Shown here: one piece after another, positions 16,983 to 24,233 of the stretch
Layout: every line of letters begins with the position of its first letter
Numbering within the stretch: the stretch's first letter is position 1
Origin: a virus
Virus record (IMG/VR): IMGVR_UViG_3300024351_000051
Span: 1 to 35,469 of that record
Strand: one strand, 5' to 3'
Length of the DNA stretch: 35,469 nt
Position numbers and translations under genes: made by a program
Notes under the pieces: generated by a model
What the model was told of the DNA's origin: nothing
The model's database searches: none
Seen by the model: only the letters and a program-made list of their open reading frames with translations

Positions 16983-17119
16983 AGGCCGGTCACCCACACG
17001 AATGCGTTGTAGGCGATGCCCAGGAAGACGCCCAGTACCGCCCACAGCAGGGCGATCATGGCGATACCCGCCATGCCACCGGCCAGGGCCACAGCGACGT
17101 CACTCAGCAACGGCTTCAT
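16979..17119 (-). CDS. Small membrane protein
   Basis: 46 residues from ATG 17119. After MKPLLSD nearly the whole chain is hydrophobic (ALAGGMAGIAMIALLWAVLG, then VFLGIAYNAFVWVTGL), long enough for one or two membrane spans. The stop overlaps the start of the Tad2-like gene, and the start lies 20 nt inside the preceding gene. Function unknown. A holin-like role cannot be excluded, but the early-type location argues against it. Confidence 0.55.
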   Translation of the reverse strand: MKPLLSDVAVALAGGMAGIAMIALLWAVLGVFLGIAYNAFVWVTGL

Positions 17120-17339
17120 GCGCCTTCTCCCCGGCAAAAAGCTCGTCTTGGTCCGGATCACGGACGGCCTCGACCTTGACCCCTTGCGTAACCAATTCGA
17201 CCAGTTCTTCCTGTCGTGCAACTGAAGCCTCCATCATGGTGCGAGCAACGTGATTGATTGCCTGAGAACGATGGGATGCGCGTACCAGACGGCGCTCTCC
17301 CTTGTGGGTGGTAACGAGATAGATGCGGTAGGAACTCAT
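17100..17339 (-). CDS. Hypothetical protein
   Basis: 79 residues. The first ~35 (MSSYRIYLVTTHKGERRLVR, ASHRSQAINHVAR) form a small alpha/beta unit; the rest is acidic and helical (EELVELVTQGVKVEAVRDPD). The start overlaps the stop of the previous gene by 4 nt. I do not recognise a family. Reading-frame economy in the cluster supports that it is a gene. Confidence 0.55.
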   Translation of the reverse strand: MSSYRIYLVTTHKGERRLVRASHRSQAINHVARTMMEASVARQEELVELVTQGVKVEAVRDPDQDELFAGEKAHEAVAE

Positions 17340-17608
17340 TCGTAGTCTTTCGGGTTGGGTGGTTGTTGAATCATGGCTTTGATGGGCTCGAGCGAGACTT
17401 CACCGGCCAGTACGGCTTCGGCGTAGTTCGCCCAGCTTCGAGCTGCGATCACTCCGTACTCGTCCCTCCAGCGCAGGTAGACCTCCTTGCGCTTCTTGGC
17501 ATTGAGTCGTGACTGCGTCACTGACTCCACCATCGAGACGAATCTGCGGCGTGCGTTGTACAACTCGAGTGCCCACGTCAGCTCCTGTTGGCGTTGCTCA
17601 GGCGGCAT
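17336..17608 (-). CDS. Hypothetical helical protein
   Basis: 90 residues when started at ATG 17608 (MPPEQRQQELTWALELYNAR). The frame is open up to 17710, but the extra N-terminus is low-complexity and overlaps the MazG-like gene by over 100 nt. Helical and basic in the middle (SRLNAKKRKEVYLRWRDEYG), with a C-terminal ANYAEAVLAGEV segment. Its 3' end overlaps the next gene's start by 4 nt. No family recognised. Confidence 0.55.
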   Translation of the reverse strand: MPPEQRQQELTWALELYNARRRFVSMVESVTQSRLNAKKRKEVYLRWRDEYGVIAARSWANYAEAVLAGEVSLEPIKAMIQQPPNPKDYE

Positions 17609-18008
17609 CCTGAGCTTGTCGAAGAACGATTGAACGGAGATCGGGCTTGAAGTAGGTGTCGGGCTTGAGGATCTTGCCGTCTTCCCTGCGGATCGCCTTG
17701 TAGCTGCCATCGTTCTGCCTCACGAACTTGCTCATGTTGCTTGCGTGAACCTCGTCCCACAGGGGCTGCGGATCGAGACCCATCGACTGCAACATCCCGA
17801 TCGTCACGTACATCAGATCGATGCAGGCATCGGCCACCTCAGCGGCGGTGTCTGCGGTCTCGCTTGCGGTACGCATCCGATCGAGGGCGATGGTGAGCTC
17901 ATCGAACTCCTCCTCCACCAGGCGGTAGTACAGGTTCACGGCTTCGATGCCGATCCCCTGTCCCGCCGCCTTGGCGAACTCAGCGCGATCAGTGAAGGGA
18001 TTACCCAC
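17598..18008 (-). CDS. MazG-like all-alpha NTP pyrophosphohydrolase
   Basis: 136 residues. Metal-binding motifs of the MazG/HisE all-alpha superfamily are visible: EEEFDEL (32-38), then EVADACIDLMYV with E57, D60 and D64, and the downstream LWDEVHASNMSKF (N91, K94) typical of phage members. Such enzymes split nucleoside triphosphates or related nucleotides into monophosphate and pyrophosphate using Mg2+. In phages they are thought to clean the nucleotide pool or lower alarmone signalling. The C-terminal ~40 residues (REDGKILKPDTYFKPDLR) are also usual in the phage form. It overlaps both neighbours by a few bases, with the DUF3310 gene upstream, another nucleotide-linked family. Confidence 0.85.
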   Translation of the reverse strand: MGNPFTDRAEFAKAAGQGIGIEAVNLYYRLVEEEFDELTIALDRMRTASETADTAAEVADACIDLMYVTIGMLQSMGLDPQPLWDEVHASNMSKFVRQNDGSYKAIRREDGKILKPDTYFKPDLRSIVLRQAQDAA

Positions 18009-18255
18009 GCTTGCCCTCCATCTCGATCAGCAGATCGATGTAGTGGCGAGCCTTCTTCAGATCCTCGACACCGTTCTTGTTCTTCCAGCGGCAGAGGTAC
18101 TTGATGGCGTTGCCCTCACAGAACCCCAAGCCATTGACCTGGATGAACTCGACCGGTTGGATTCGCATGTTCTTGTAGTGCGAACCGCCGACCTGAACCT
18201 CGAGCGGGTTTGCCCGACCGATCTCGGGGAAACCGATTGGTGTGGTGATGCTCAT
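18001..18255 (-). CDS. DUF3310 protein (T7 gp1.7-related family)
   Basis: 84 residues with the DUF3310 pattern: VGGSHYKNMRIQPVEFI, then GFCEGNAIKYLCRWKNKNG and VEDLKKARHYIDLLIEME. From memory, the family includes the C-terminal part of T7 gp1.7, reported as a nucleotide kinase; many phage members are short, as here. Whether this short protein has kinase activity is unknown because it has no obvious P-loop. It lies between the excisionase-like HTH gene and the MazG-like gene with overlaps on both sides, so it belongs to one transcript with nucleotide-metabolism neighbours. Confidence 0.8.
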   Translation of the reverse strand: MSITTPIGFPEIGRANPLEVQVGGSHYKNMRIQPVEFIQVNGLGFCEGNAIKYLCRWKNKNGVEDLKKARHYIDLLIEMEGKRG

Positions 18256-18452
18256 GTGCGTGCTTCTTCCTTGGCGATCTTCTTGACGCTGGCCTCGTAC
18301 TGGTAGCGCAGGAAGTTATCCAGATCGACCTTGCTGAAACGCCAGCTTCGACCGATCTTCCCGGCAGGGATGCGACCGTTGCGTGCGAGATAGCGCAACG
18401 TATGGGTGCTGACCGAGAGGTACTCGGCAGCTTGGTTGATGGACATGATCAT
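18252..18452 (-). CDS. Excisionase-like MerR-type HTH DNA-binding protein
   Basis: 66 residues. Typical helix_turn_helix_17/excisionase-family sequence: SINQAAEYLSVSTHTLRYLA then RNGRIPAGKIGRSWRFSKVD and LDNFLRYQ. The first helices form a winged HTH, with GRSWRF as the wing. Such proteins act as phage Xis (DNA bending to direct excision) or as small regulators. Integrase lies in the same leftward cluster, which makes Xis a reasonable guess. A second in-frame ATG at 18446 gives a 64-residue form. The start overlaps the end of the exonuclease gene by 4 nt. Confidence 0.8.
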   Translation of the reverse strand: MIMSINQAAEYLSVSTHTLRYLARNGRIPAGKIGRSWRFSKVDLDNFLRYQYEASVKKIAKEEART

Positions 18453-19273
18453 GTTTGCTTTTCCTTCTGGAATTGGGGGCAGAACTGGGCCACTTCGCAG
18501 TAGCCCTCGCAGCGACGAGAGAGACCCTTGCGCTCCTGGATGACGTACCCGGGCTTGACCTCACCTAGTTCCTCTGGCGTGTCGGCCACCTTGGATGCAC
18601 GAACCCCACCCTCCTTGATGAGGGCGAACTTCGTACCGGTGTACCAACGCTCCTGCTCCGTGCAGGCGGGAACCTTCCCGGCTTCGGCGTCTTGATGCAG
18701 CATCACCCGTTCGCGCATGTAGACCTGGCACTCATGCGAAGTCCACAGCGGAACGGAGATGACTGCGATCGGCTGCTGCGGGTACGTGGGATCACGCTCC
18801 GCTTCAGCCTTGCGCCAGTCACGGTAGATGGCAATGACCTCCAGCCTCTCCACTTCGTAGCCGTTGTGCCGAGCCAGTTCGGCCAAGCAGTTGAGCTGTC
18901 GCTCCCAGGCTACGTCGCCCTCCGACTTGTAGGTCGAGCAGACCTTCCAATCCTGAAGGCACTTGTCGTCCAGGTGCAGTCGATCGAACTGACCTGAGAC
19001 AGACCAGCCGTTGATGTCCATGTACAGGCGCTGCTCCACCATAGCGGTGGTCTGCGCCCGTTCCAGCACTGCGTGTACTGCCTGACCCATCAGCGCCCAT
19101 ACCCGCTGCGACACGTCCTCGACCACGAACTCCTTGTACTTGGCGTACAGGACTCGCTTCTGAGGCGCATCGATCAGCTTGGTGACGGAGATGTCTCCGC
19201 CACTCTGGTACGGGTCGTTTGCTACCGCTGCCACGAAGGCGTCTGGCAAGCCTTTCAGATTGGAGAGGTACAT
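18449..19273 (-). CDS. PD-(D/E)XK exonuclease, Cas4/RecB-like
   Basis: 274 residues from ATG 19273, 1 nt after the previous stop. Core residues in family order: H67 (GQAVHAVLE), D97 (SGQFDRLHL), D108-x-K110 (QDWKV), and Q126 (ERQLNCLAEL). The C-terminus has three cysteines (C255, C259, C265; RRCEGYCEVAQFC) like the Fe-S cluster of Cas4/AddB-type nucleases, but no N-terminal cysteine is obvious to make the usual fourth ligand. Expected activity is metal-dependent degradation of DNA ends, giving single strands for the ERF annealing protein encoded two genes upstream. That pairing is a common phage recombination module. Confidence 0.85.
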   Translation of the reverse strand: MYLSNLKGLPDAFVAAVANDPYQSGGDISVTKLIDAPQKRVLYAKYKEFVVEDVSQRVWALMGQAVHAVLERAQTTAMVEQRLYMDINGWSVSGQFDRLHLDDKCLQDWKVCSTYKSEGDVAWERQLNCLAELARHNGYEVERLEVIAIYRDWRKAEAERDPTYPQQPIAVISVPLWTSHECQVYMRERVMLHQDAEAGKVPACTEQERWYTGTKFALIKEGGVRASKVADTPEELGEVKPGYVIQERKGLSRRCEGYCEVAQFCPQFQKEKQT

Positions 19274-19274
19274 C

Positions 19275-19571
19275 TCAGTCCTCCGCTTCTTCCAGTTCCA
19301 TCGCACGCTGCTTGCGAGACCAGGCGGCTTCCTTCTGGTAGTAGCCCTCCAGTTCCCACATGCGGTCGATGGCGTCTTGCTTGGCGATCTGCTTTCCCTT
19401 GTCCGCGTCGAAGAACGACGGGGAGATGCAGGCCGACTTGCCGACCATCAGGAATCCGTTGTGCAGCTCGAGCACACACACCGTCAGGGTGGTGCCCTCG
19501 GGCTGGTAGTAGGACTCCCGCTTGATCTTGGCCTTGAGCATGTCTTCGGTGACTGTGACGATCTCGCTCAT
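19275..19571 (-). CDS. N4 gp49 / Sf6 gp66-family protein
   Basis: 98 residues from ATG 19571; the frame is open further upstream but that part overlaps the next gene. The conserved pattern of the Phage_gp49_66 family is clear: TLTVCVLELHNGFLMVGKSA, then CISPSFFDADKGKQIAKQDA and IDRMWELEGYYQ. The function of the family is not known. The gene lies between the exonuclease and a small hypothetical gene in the recombination cluster and is tightly packed on both sides (3 nt and 1 nt gaps). Confidence 0.85.
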   Translation of the reverse strand: MSEIVTVTEDMLKAKIKRESYYQPEGTTLTVCVLELHNGFLMVGKSACISPSFFDADKGKQIAKQDAIDRMWELEGYYQKEAAWSRKQRAMELEEAED

Positions 19572-19573
19572 GG

Positions 19574-19813
19574 TCAGAAGTCCACGTTGACACGATCGTT
19601 GGAGGAGCCGCCGCTCATGCGGTCGGTCTGCGGCTTGAGCGTCCCCGCCAGGAACTCCGTACCGGACTTGCCCTTGCGTTGCCACAAGGCCACTTCGTAC
19701 TTGCTGCCATCGGGGAAGGTGACGACACCGGTCTTCTGCGGAGCCTTCGGGTGGGTAGCCCGGTTGTTGTCGAAGACGACGATCTCGATCTGGTTGTTGT
19801 AGGTGGCGGACAT
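19574..19813 (-). CDS. Small hypothetical protein in the recombination cluster
   Basis: 79 residues, beta-rich: IEIVVFDNNRATHPKAPQKT, GVVTFPDGSKYEVALWQRKG, KSGTEFLAGTLKPQTD. The middle has the look of a small OB- or SH3-like barrel and is similar in style to DUF736-type phage proteins, but I am not sure of the family. AGGAAT lies at a suitable distance before the ATG. Located between ERF and the gp49-family gene. A single-strand DNA-binding accessory role is possible from context only. Confidence 0.6.
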   Translation of the reverse strand: MSATYNNQIEIVVFDNNRATHPKAPQKTGVVTFPDGSKYEVALWQRKGKSGTEFLAGTLKPQTDRMSGGSSNDRVNVDF

Positions 19814-19840
19814 TTGCGATTCCTATTCCTTAGAGTTGCT

Positions 19841-20587
19841 TCAGTTGGTGGTTGCTGCCTGATCGTGGGTTGCGATGATTTCTTTCAGTCGCGCCACTAC
19901 ACCGTCGAACTCCCCGGCAGGCAGGAGATCGATCGTTGCGATCGAATACTTCTTGCAGATCGATGCAAGAGGCACGTTCGCTGTGTCAGAGAAAGCCTTG
20001 AGGTCGTCAACCTGAGCGGCAGTGATCGTCGGTCCCGGTGCAGGGGCCTTGGTCACGCGCTCAGGAACCGGCTTTGGGGCGGGAGCTGCGGCCTTGGGCG
20101 CAGGCGCAGGAGCAGGTGCTGCCTTCGGTGCAACGACGTGCGTCGAAGCGTCGGCATCGTTGTCACCCTCGGTCGGGATGCAGAAGGCTTGGAAACAAGC
20201 GTACTTGTAGGCGGCACTCATTGCCTTGTTGCACGACTTGTCGCCTGAGTCCATCGCCTCACCAACCGTAACTACGGTGTGCTTGGATCCGTCCTCGGCA
20301 GACACGAAGTCGAACTCCACGGTCAGCGTCGTGTAGAACAGCGCGTTGCCACGGGCGTTCTGACGCTCGACCACTTCCCGCTGCGTGACTCGAGGCAGCA
20401 CACACAGCTTGTGCTTCGACAGCAGAGGGGAGAGAGCACCGTAGACATCATCGATGCCACGGAAGGCGTAGCCCTGCGACTCGTTCTTCCGATCCTTCGA
20501 GATGCCCTCCTTGGACATCTCATGTGTCACCGCCGCGATGGCGGCGTACACCTTCGGCGCACTTGATGCGCCAGCGTCTTTCGTCAT
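19841..20587 (-). CDS. erf: ERF-family single-strand annealing protein
   Basis: 248 residues from ATG 20587, with AAGGAG nine bases before it. The ERF core covers ~12-145: KVYAAIAAVTHEMSKEGISK, ESQGYAFRGIDDVYGALSPL, LCVLPRVTQREVVER, and TVGEAMDSGDKSCNKAMSAA followed by YKYACFQAFCIPTEGDNDAD. These are the hallmark segments of P22 Erf-like recombinases. A Pro/Ala-rich linker (~150-185) joins a small helical C-terminal domain (~190-240), as in P22 Erf. It should bind single-stranded DNA and anneal complementary strands, working with the nearby exonuclease. It is the first gene of the leftward cluster, so its transcription likely starts in the 20.6-20.87 kb control region. Confidence 0.93.
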   Translation of the reverse strand: MTKDAGASSAPKVYAAIAAVTHEMSKEGISKDRKNESQGYAFRGIDDVYGALSPLLSKHKLCVLPRVTQREVVERQNARGNALFYTTLTVEFDFVSAEDGSKHTVVTVGEAMDSGDKSCNKAMSAAYKYACFQAFCIPTEGDNDADASTHVVAPKAAPAPAPAPKAAAPAPKPVPERVTKAPAPGPTITAAQVDDLKAFSDTANVPLASICKKYSIATIDLLPAGEFDGVVARLKEIIATHDQAATTN

Positions 20588-20867
20588 AAGTTCAGCTCCT
20601 TGTTTCGACGATCCACGCAATGTTGCGTAGTGGTGAAGACTGTACGGTTCTTTATAAATCCCAGTGAAATGCAGGGTCTTTCGAACGGTTGTGAGAGATC
20701 AACGACAACTTCGGAGACACTTGTTTCACCCCTTAAGCACTCACGACAGCGGCGGGATATTCCGTACCGTTTTGGGGCGCGTCAATAGGGAAATGCGTAC
20801 ATGTGATCTACCAGTCGCATGGACAAAATGAAGACCCTTTGTACTCAACAAACAACTACGCGCAGAG
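20588..20867 (+). promoter_or_regulatory. Divergent control region between erf and primase-helicase
   Basis: About 280 bp separating the leftward recombination cluster from the rightward replication genes, so it should contain promoters for both. Leftward, an AT-rich TTTATAAA at ~20651-20658 could act as a -10 element, but no good -35 fits. Two related strings, GTACGGTT (20642) and CGTACCGTT (20763), lie in opposite orientation on either side. GTTGT and ACAAC at ~20689-20710 form a weak dyad. A 20-codon frame from ATG 20819 runs into the primase start but has no ribosome site. No consensus sigma-70 promoter is clear on either strand. Confidence 0.45.
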
Positions 20868-22553
20868 ATGGAGAGCTTTAGCGACTACGGCATAGATGTC
20901 GGGCCGCATCGGGGCGAAGAGGTGAAGACCACCTGCCCACAGTGCAGTCCCACTCGGAAGAAGAAGAACTACCCCTGCCTGAACGTGAACACCATCAAGG
21001 GGTGCTGGCACTGCTGGCACTGCGGATGGAGCGGGTTCATCAAGGGTGGCGAACGAACCCAACCAACATTCACAAGGAGCGAGATGTACAACAAGCCCGA
21101 ACAGGAGCAGCAGCTCCCGCTCAGTTCGAAGGCAATCGAATTCTTTGAGCAACGAGGCATCAGCGTGGAAACGCTGGAAGCCGAAGGCGTCTGCATGGAG
21201 AACGTGTGGATGCCCCAGGTGGAGCGCCACGTCACGGCGATCGCCTTCCCGTACTACAAGCACGGCGAGCTGGTGAACTTCAAGTACCGGGACAACGCCA
21301 AGAACTTCCGCCAGGTCTCTGGCTGCGAGAAGGTGTTCTACCGGTACGACCACATCTCCGTGCGCGAGACGATCATCGTGGAAGGGGAGATGGATGCGTT
21401 GACCGTGGCGCAATGCGGCATGGACAACGTGGTGTCTGTGCCCGATGGCGCACCCGCACCTACCGCCAAGACGTTCGACCACAAGTTCGAGTTCCTCAAC
21501 GACGAGAACCTGGATCAGGTCGAGCGATTCATCATCGCCGTAGACAGCGACGAGCCAGGACGCAAGCTCGAGGAAGAGCTGAGCCGACGCCTGGGCAAGG
21601 AGCGTTGCTCCCGTGTCATGTGGCCGGATGGCTGCAAGGACGCCAACGAGACCCTGCTCAAGCACGGCGCAGATGCGGTGCGGCAGGCGATCCTCGATGC
21701 TCAGCCGTACCCGATCGAGGGCGTGCTGACGGTGGACGACTTCTCTCAGGAGATGGAGTCGATCTACTCCGAGGGGATGCCCGAGGGTGCGGACACCGGG
21801 TGGCGTGGACTCAACGACTTCTACCGCCCCCTGCCTGGGCAGCTCTGCGTGATCACCGGCATCCCCGGGTCAGGCAAGAGCGAGTGGCTTGATGCCCTGA
21901 CGGTGAACCTCACCCTGCACCAGGGCTGGACGATCGGGATCTTCTCCCCGGAGAACCAACCGTCCTCCTTCCATGCCGCCAAGCTGATGGAGAAGTGCAT
22001 CGGCAAACCCCTGCGCGAGATGACCAGGGAGGAGTTCGAGGATGCCAAGCACTGGCTGAAGACCTGCTACCGATTCCTGATGCCCGAGCAACGCACGATC
22101 ACTGATCTGCTGAGCAGGGCCAAGGTGCTGGTGCGGCGCTTCGGCATGAAGGGTCTGATCCTCGACCCGTACAACGAGCTCACGCACACCCACCGCAAGG
22201 AAGGTGTGTCGGAGACGGAGTACATCAGCGACTTCCTGGCGAAGATCAAGTCATTCGCCCAGGCCAACGGCGTTCACGTCTGGCTGGTCGCTCACCCGGC
22301 GAAGCTGCGGCGAGAGATGGATGGTTCGTATCCGGTGCCCACCGTGTACGACATCGCAGGCTCAGCCAACTTCGCCAACAAAGCCGACGTCATCATCACC
22401 GTGCATCGAGACAAGACCAACCTCGAAGCACCCACCGAGATCCATGTCCAGAAGATGCGTAGCCGCTGGGCAGGGAAGCTGGGTCAAGCCAACCTCTTTT
22501 GGGAGGGTAGGTCTGGCCGGTATCGCGACGGCAGCGCACCACCTGTGTTCTGA
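20868..22553 (+). CDS. DNA primase-helicase, T7 gp4 type
   Basis: 561 residues, close to T7 gp4 (566). Zinc ribbon: C23-PQ-C26 with the C46/C49/C52 cluster (GCWHCWHCGW). TOPRIM primase domain: VEGEMDAL with E172, and AVDSDEPG with D226 and D228. Helicase domain: Walker A GIPGSGKS (331-338), FSPENQP, Walker B LILDPYNEL (D433), WLVAHPAKLRR, and the conserved YDIAGSANFANKADVIITVH. All catalytic positions appear intact. The hexamer should unwind DNA at the fork and make RNA primers. The ribosome site before ATG 20868 is weak (GCAGAG). It heads a four-gene rightward unit with two DNA-binding proteins and a resolvase. A phage DNA polymerase partner is not in this window. Confidence 0.95.
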   Translation: MESFSDYGIDVGPHRGEEVKTTCPQCSPTRKKKNYPCLNVNTIKGCWHCWHCGWSGFIKGGERTQPTFTRSEMYNKPEQEQQLPLSSKAIEFFEQRGISVETLEAEGVCMENVWMPQVERHVTAIAFPYYKHGELVNFKYRDNAKNFRQVSGCEKVFYRYDHISVRETIIVEGEMDALTVAQCGMDNVVSVPDGAPAPTAKTFDHKFEFLNDENLDQVERFIIAVDSDEPGRKLEEELSRRLGKERCSRVMWPDGCKDANETLLKHGADAVRQAILDAQPYPIEGVLTVDDFSQEMESIYSEGMPEGADTGWRGLNDFYRPLPGQLCVITGIPGSGKSEWLDALTVNLTLHQGWTIGIFSPENQPSSFHAAKLMEKCIGKPLREMTREEFEDAKHWLKTCYRFLMPEQRTITDLLSRAKVLVRRFGMKGLILDPYNELTHTHRKEGVSETEYISDFLAKIKSFAQANGVHVWLVAHPAKLRREMDGSYPVPTVYDIAGSANFANKADVIITVHRDKTNLEAPTEIHVQKMRSRWAGKLGQANLFWEGRSGRYRDGSAPPVF

Positions 22554-22564
22554 AAGGAGAAGCA

Positions 22565-22927
22565 ATGGCACAGATCTCATACCGACGAAACGCTGCGCGT
22601 CTGATACGCCTGCTAATGGAGGGGCGCTACAGCCTCAAGGAACTCTCCGAGAAAACGCCGATGCACTACGAGCGTGCCAGGGAGTTCCTCCTCGATCTCA
22701 AGGCGGAGAACGTGGTTCACATCAGCGCATGGCGGCGTGACGCATTGAATCGCGCAAGCATCGCCATCTACACCCTGGGCGTTGGCGTTGATGCACCCAA
22801 GCCAGCAGCCAAGACACCTAGTCAGCGTACGCGCAAGTACAAGACGAAGGCGCAGAAGCCGCTGACCAAAGCACCGACCGTGGTACGCGCACCGGCCAGT
22901 GTGTTTGACCTGGGGATGATGAGATGA
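22565..22927 (+). CDS. Winged-helix DNA-binding protein
   Basis: 120 residues with AAGGAGA before ATG 22565. Residues ~8-60 read as a winged helix: NAARLIRLLMEGRYSLKELS, EKTPMHYERAREFLLDLKAE and the wing NVVHISAWRR. The C-terminal half is basic and Lys/Pro/Ala-rich (KTPSQRTRKYKTKAQKPLTK), probably a flexible DNA-binding tail. It overlaps the next gene in an ATGA. Similar small proteins occur in phage replication clusters as regulators or replication accessories; which applies here is unknown. Confidence 0.65.
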   Translation: MAQISYRRNAARLIRLLMEGRYSLKELSEKTPMHYERAREFLLDLKAENVVHISAWRRDALNRASIAIYTLGVGVDAPKPAAKTPSQRTRKYKTKAQKPLTKAPTVVRAPASVFDLGMMR

Positions 22928-23310
22928 GCATTGAGGACAAGGTGATTGCCATCTTGGCCGAGTTCGGCCCGATGACTACCCTTGACCTGATGGAAGAGTT
23001 TCCAGGCATGACGTTCCACCACATGCAGGTGACCGTCAGCCGGATGAAACAGAAGAAGAAGATCCACGTAGGGAGATGGATCCAACAGTTGGGTGAGGGG
23101 AAGAAGCGGTATCCACGTCCGGTGTGGCACCTGGGTGAAGGCAAGGATGCGAAGAAGCGCAAGGACACCAGGAAGGAAGTGAACCAACGCTACAGCAAAC
23201 GGCGCAAGGCGCGGCGTGCGATGGTGAACTCGGTGTTCAGTCTAGGGTTATCCCTGATAGGGAAAGCAACAAAGGAGCCGGACGTTGGGCAAGATCAACA
23301 GCAGAGCTAA
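22924..23310 (+). CDS. Second winged-helix DNA-binding protein
   Basis: 128 residues. Residues 1-60 resemble the preceding protein in fold: KVIAILAEFGPMTTLDLMEE, FPGMTFHHMQVTVSRMKQKK, then the wing KIHVGRWIQQ. A very basic middle follows (AKKRKDTRKEVNQRYSKRRK), then a short hydrophobic segment VFSLGLSLIG. The two neighbours may have arisen by duplication of a winged-helix gene, though sequence identity is low. The 3' end overlaps the resolvase gene by 26 nt. Function unknown; transcriptional control or replication-complex assembly are options. Confidence 0.65.
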   Translation: MSIEDKVIAILAEFGPMTTLDLMEEFPGMTFHHMQVTVSRMKQKKKIHVGRWIQQLGEGKKRYPRPVWHLGEGKDAKKRKDTRKEVNQRYSKRRKARRAMVNSVFSLGLSLIGKATKEPDVGQDQQQS

Positions 23311-23689
23311 GGGCGCAGCAGGCGAACGAGAGTTCATCAAGGAAATCTCGGGCTACCTGGGAGAGGAAGCTGTCGCTCCGCTCAAGCGGAACCTGGAGCA
23401 GACCAGGACAGGAGGCCACGACATCGTGGGCCTGGACGGATGGGCCATCGAGATCAAGCGGTATCGCGTGATCAAGGAGGCGGACATCAAGAGGTTTTGG
23501 GAGCAGGCTGTAGAGCAGGCCAAGAGGGTTGGCTGCGTACCGGCACTGGCGTACCGGGAGGACTTCAAGTCCTGGCGGGTGAGGATCCCGCTGAGCTACC
23601 TGCGAAAGGAAATGGATTGGGAAGGCGAGACATGGACTGCCGAGATCAGTCTCGAGGCGTTCGCTGCCTTCGTCAGAGAGAACCTATAG
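23285..23689 (+). CDS. Hjc-like Holliday junction resolvase
   Basis: 134 residues from a TTG start at 23285, supported by an AAAGGAG ribosome site at 23271-23277. Archaeal Hjc-type PD-(D/E)XK motifs are present: KGAAGEREFIKEI (E14), RTGGHDIVG (D46) and AIEIKRYR (E56-x-K58). This fold cuts four-way DNA junctions as a dimer. In the phage it would resolve recombination intermediates made by ERF and the exonuclease, and debranch DNA before packaging. It is the last gene of the rightward unit and is followed 23 nt later by a strong terminator hairpin. Confidence 0.85.
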   Translation: MGKINSRAKGAAGEREFIKEISGYLGEEAVAPLKRNLEQTRTGGHDIVGLDGWAIEIKRYRVIKEADIKRFWEQAVEQAKRVGCVPALAYREDFKSWRVRIPLSYLRKEMDWEGETWTAEISLEAFAAFVRENL

Positions 23690-23712
23690 AATCGGAACTC
23701 TCCTCCTTGATA

Positions 23713-23737
23713 CCCCGCTTCGGCGGGGATTTTTTTT
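23713..23737 (+). terminator. Rho-independent terminator after the resolvase gene
   Basis: Perfect 6-bp stem CCCCGC/GCGGGG closed by a TTCG tetraloop (23713-23728), followed by A and eight T. A textbook intrinsic terminator for rightward transcription. Confidence 0.93.
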
Positions 23738-23788
23738 GCCCGGGCTCCGTGGAAATCTCGAGCCACCGGGGCCTTATAAGAAAGACAA

Positions 23789-23805
23789 CCCCGGCAGAGC
23801 CGGGG
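23789..23805 (-). terminator. Terminator hairpin for the leftward accessory operon
   Basis: Seven-bp stem CCCCGGC/GCCGGGG with an AGA loop. On the minus strand it is followed by the pyrimidine-rich TTGTCTTTCTTAT. It lies 8 nt past the stop of the last leftward gene and faces the rightward terminator at 23713, making a convergent terminator pair. Confidence 0.75.
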
Positions 23806-23812
23806 CTGATGA

Positions 23813-24046
23813 TCACTTTGGTTCGAACTGCCAGCCCACTATGCCGCACGGCCCATCGGTACGATTGTCGATGCAGCTTCCGTGCTTTCCACCGTGTCGG
23901 TGAACGAGGCAGGTCTCGGTCTGTCCCCCGGATCTAGCTTCCCTGATCTTGTAGTACTTGCACCGCTGGCACAGCACTCGCTCTTTATCCCAGGTGTACT
24001 CAGGCAGCTTCCACACGGACTCCGGTTGCCACGTCATTTTCCACAT
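23813..24046 (-). CDS. Small Cys-rich (zinc-ribbon-like) protein
   Basis: 77 residues; an alternative ATG at 24037 gives 74, and neither has a clear ribosome site. Cysteines are arranged as VLCQRCKYYK, TETCLVHRHGGKHGSC and DGPCGIVGW, enough for a zinc site. Histidines in HRHGGKH may add ligands. It overlaps the preceding gene. Function unknown; last gene of the leftward accessory series before a terminator. Confidence 0.6.
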   Translation of the reverse strand: MWKMTWQPESVWKLPEYTWDKERVLCQRCKYYKIREARSGGQTETCLVHRHGGKHGSCIDNRTDGPCGIVGWQFEPK

Positions 24047-24233
24047 CGGGGATCGGCTCTCTTGCGTAGAGGGGGATGAACGTACCTCCGAACAGCCTGA
24101 CTACATCCTCGGCTTCGATCTGAGTCTCGAAGTACCGACGACCGTAACCCTTCTTCATCCAGAGGTACCCGGCTGGCTTGTTGATCAGAGGATTACTCTG
24201 CCACGGCTTCGGGCTCATCTTGCTTCTGCTCAT
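24000..24233 (-). CDS. Small hypothetical protein
   Basis: 77 residues if started at ATG 24233; ATG 24218 (MSPKPW) is an alternative that reduces overlap with the previous small gene. Pattern: PLINKPAGYLWMKKGYGRRY, FETQIEAEDVVRLFGGTFIP, LYAREPIPDVE. A small alpha/beta protein with no recognised family. Confidence 0.5.
   Translation of the reverse strand: MSRSKMSPKPWQSNPLINKPAGYLWMKKGYGRRYFETQIEAEDVVRLFGGTFIPLYAREPIPDVENDVATGVRVEAA

Noticed and set aside
20819-20881. A 20-codon leader peptide before primase-helicase
   Set aside because: No ribosome site and no regulatory codon run; it is likely chance.
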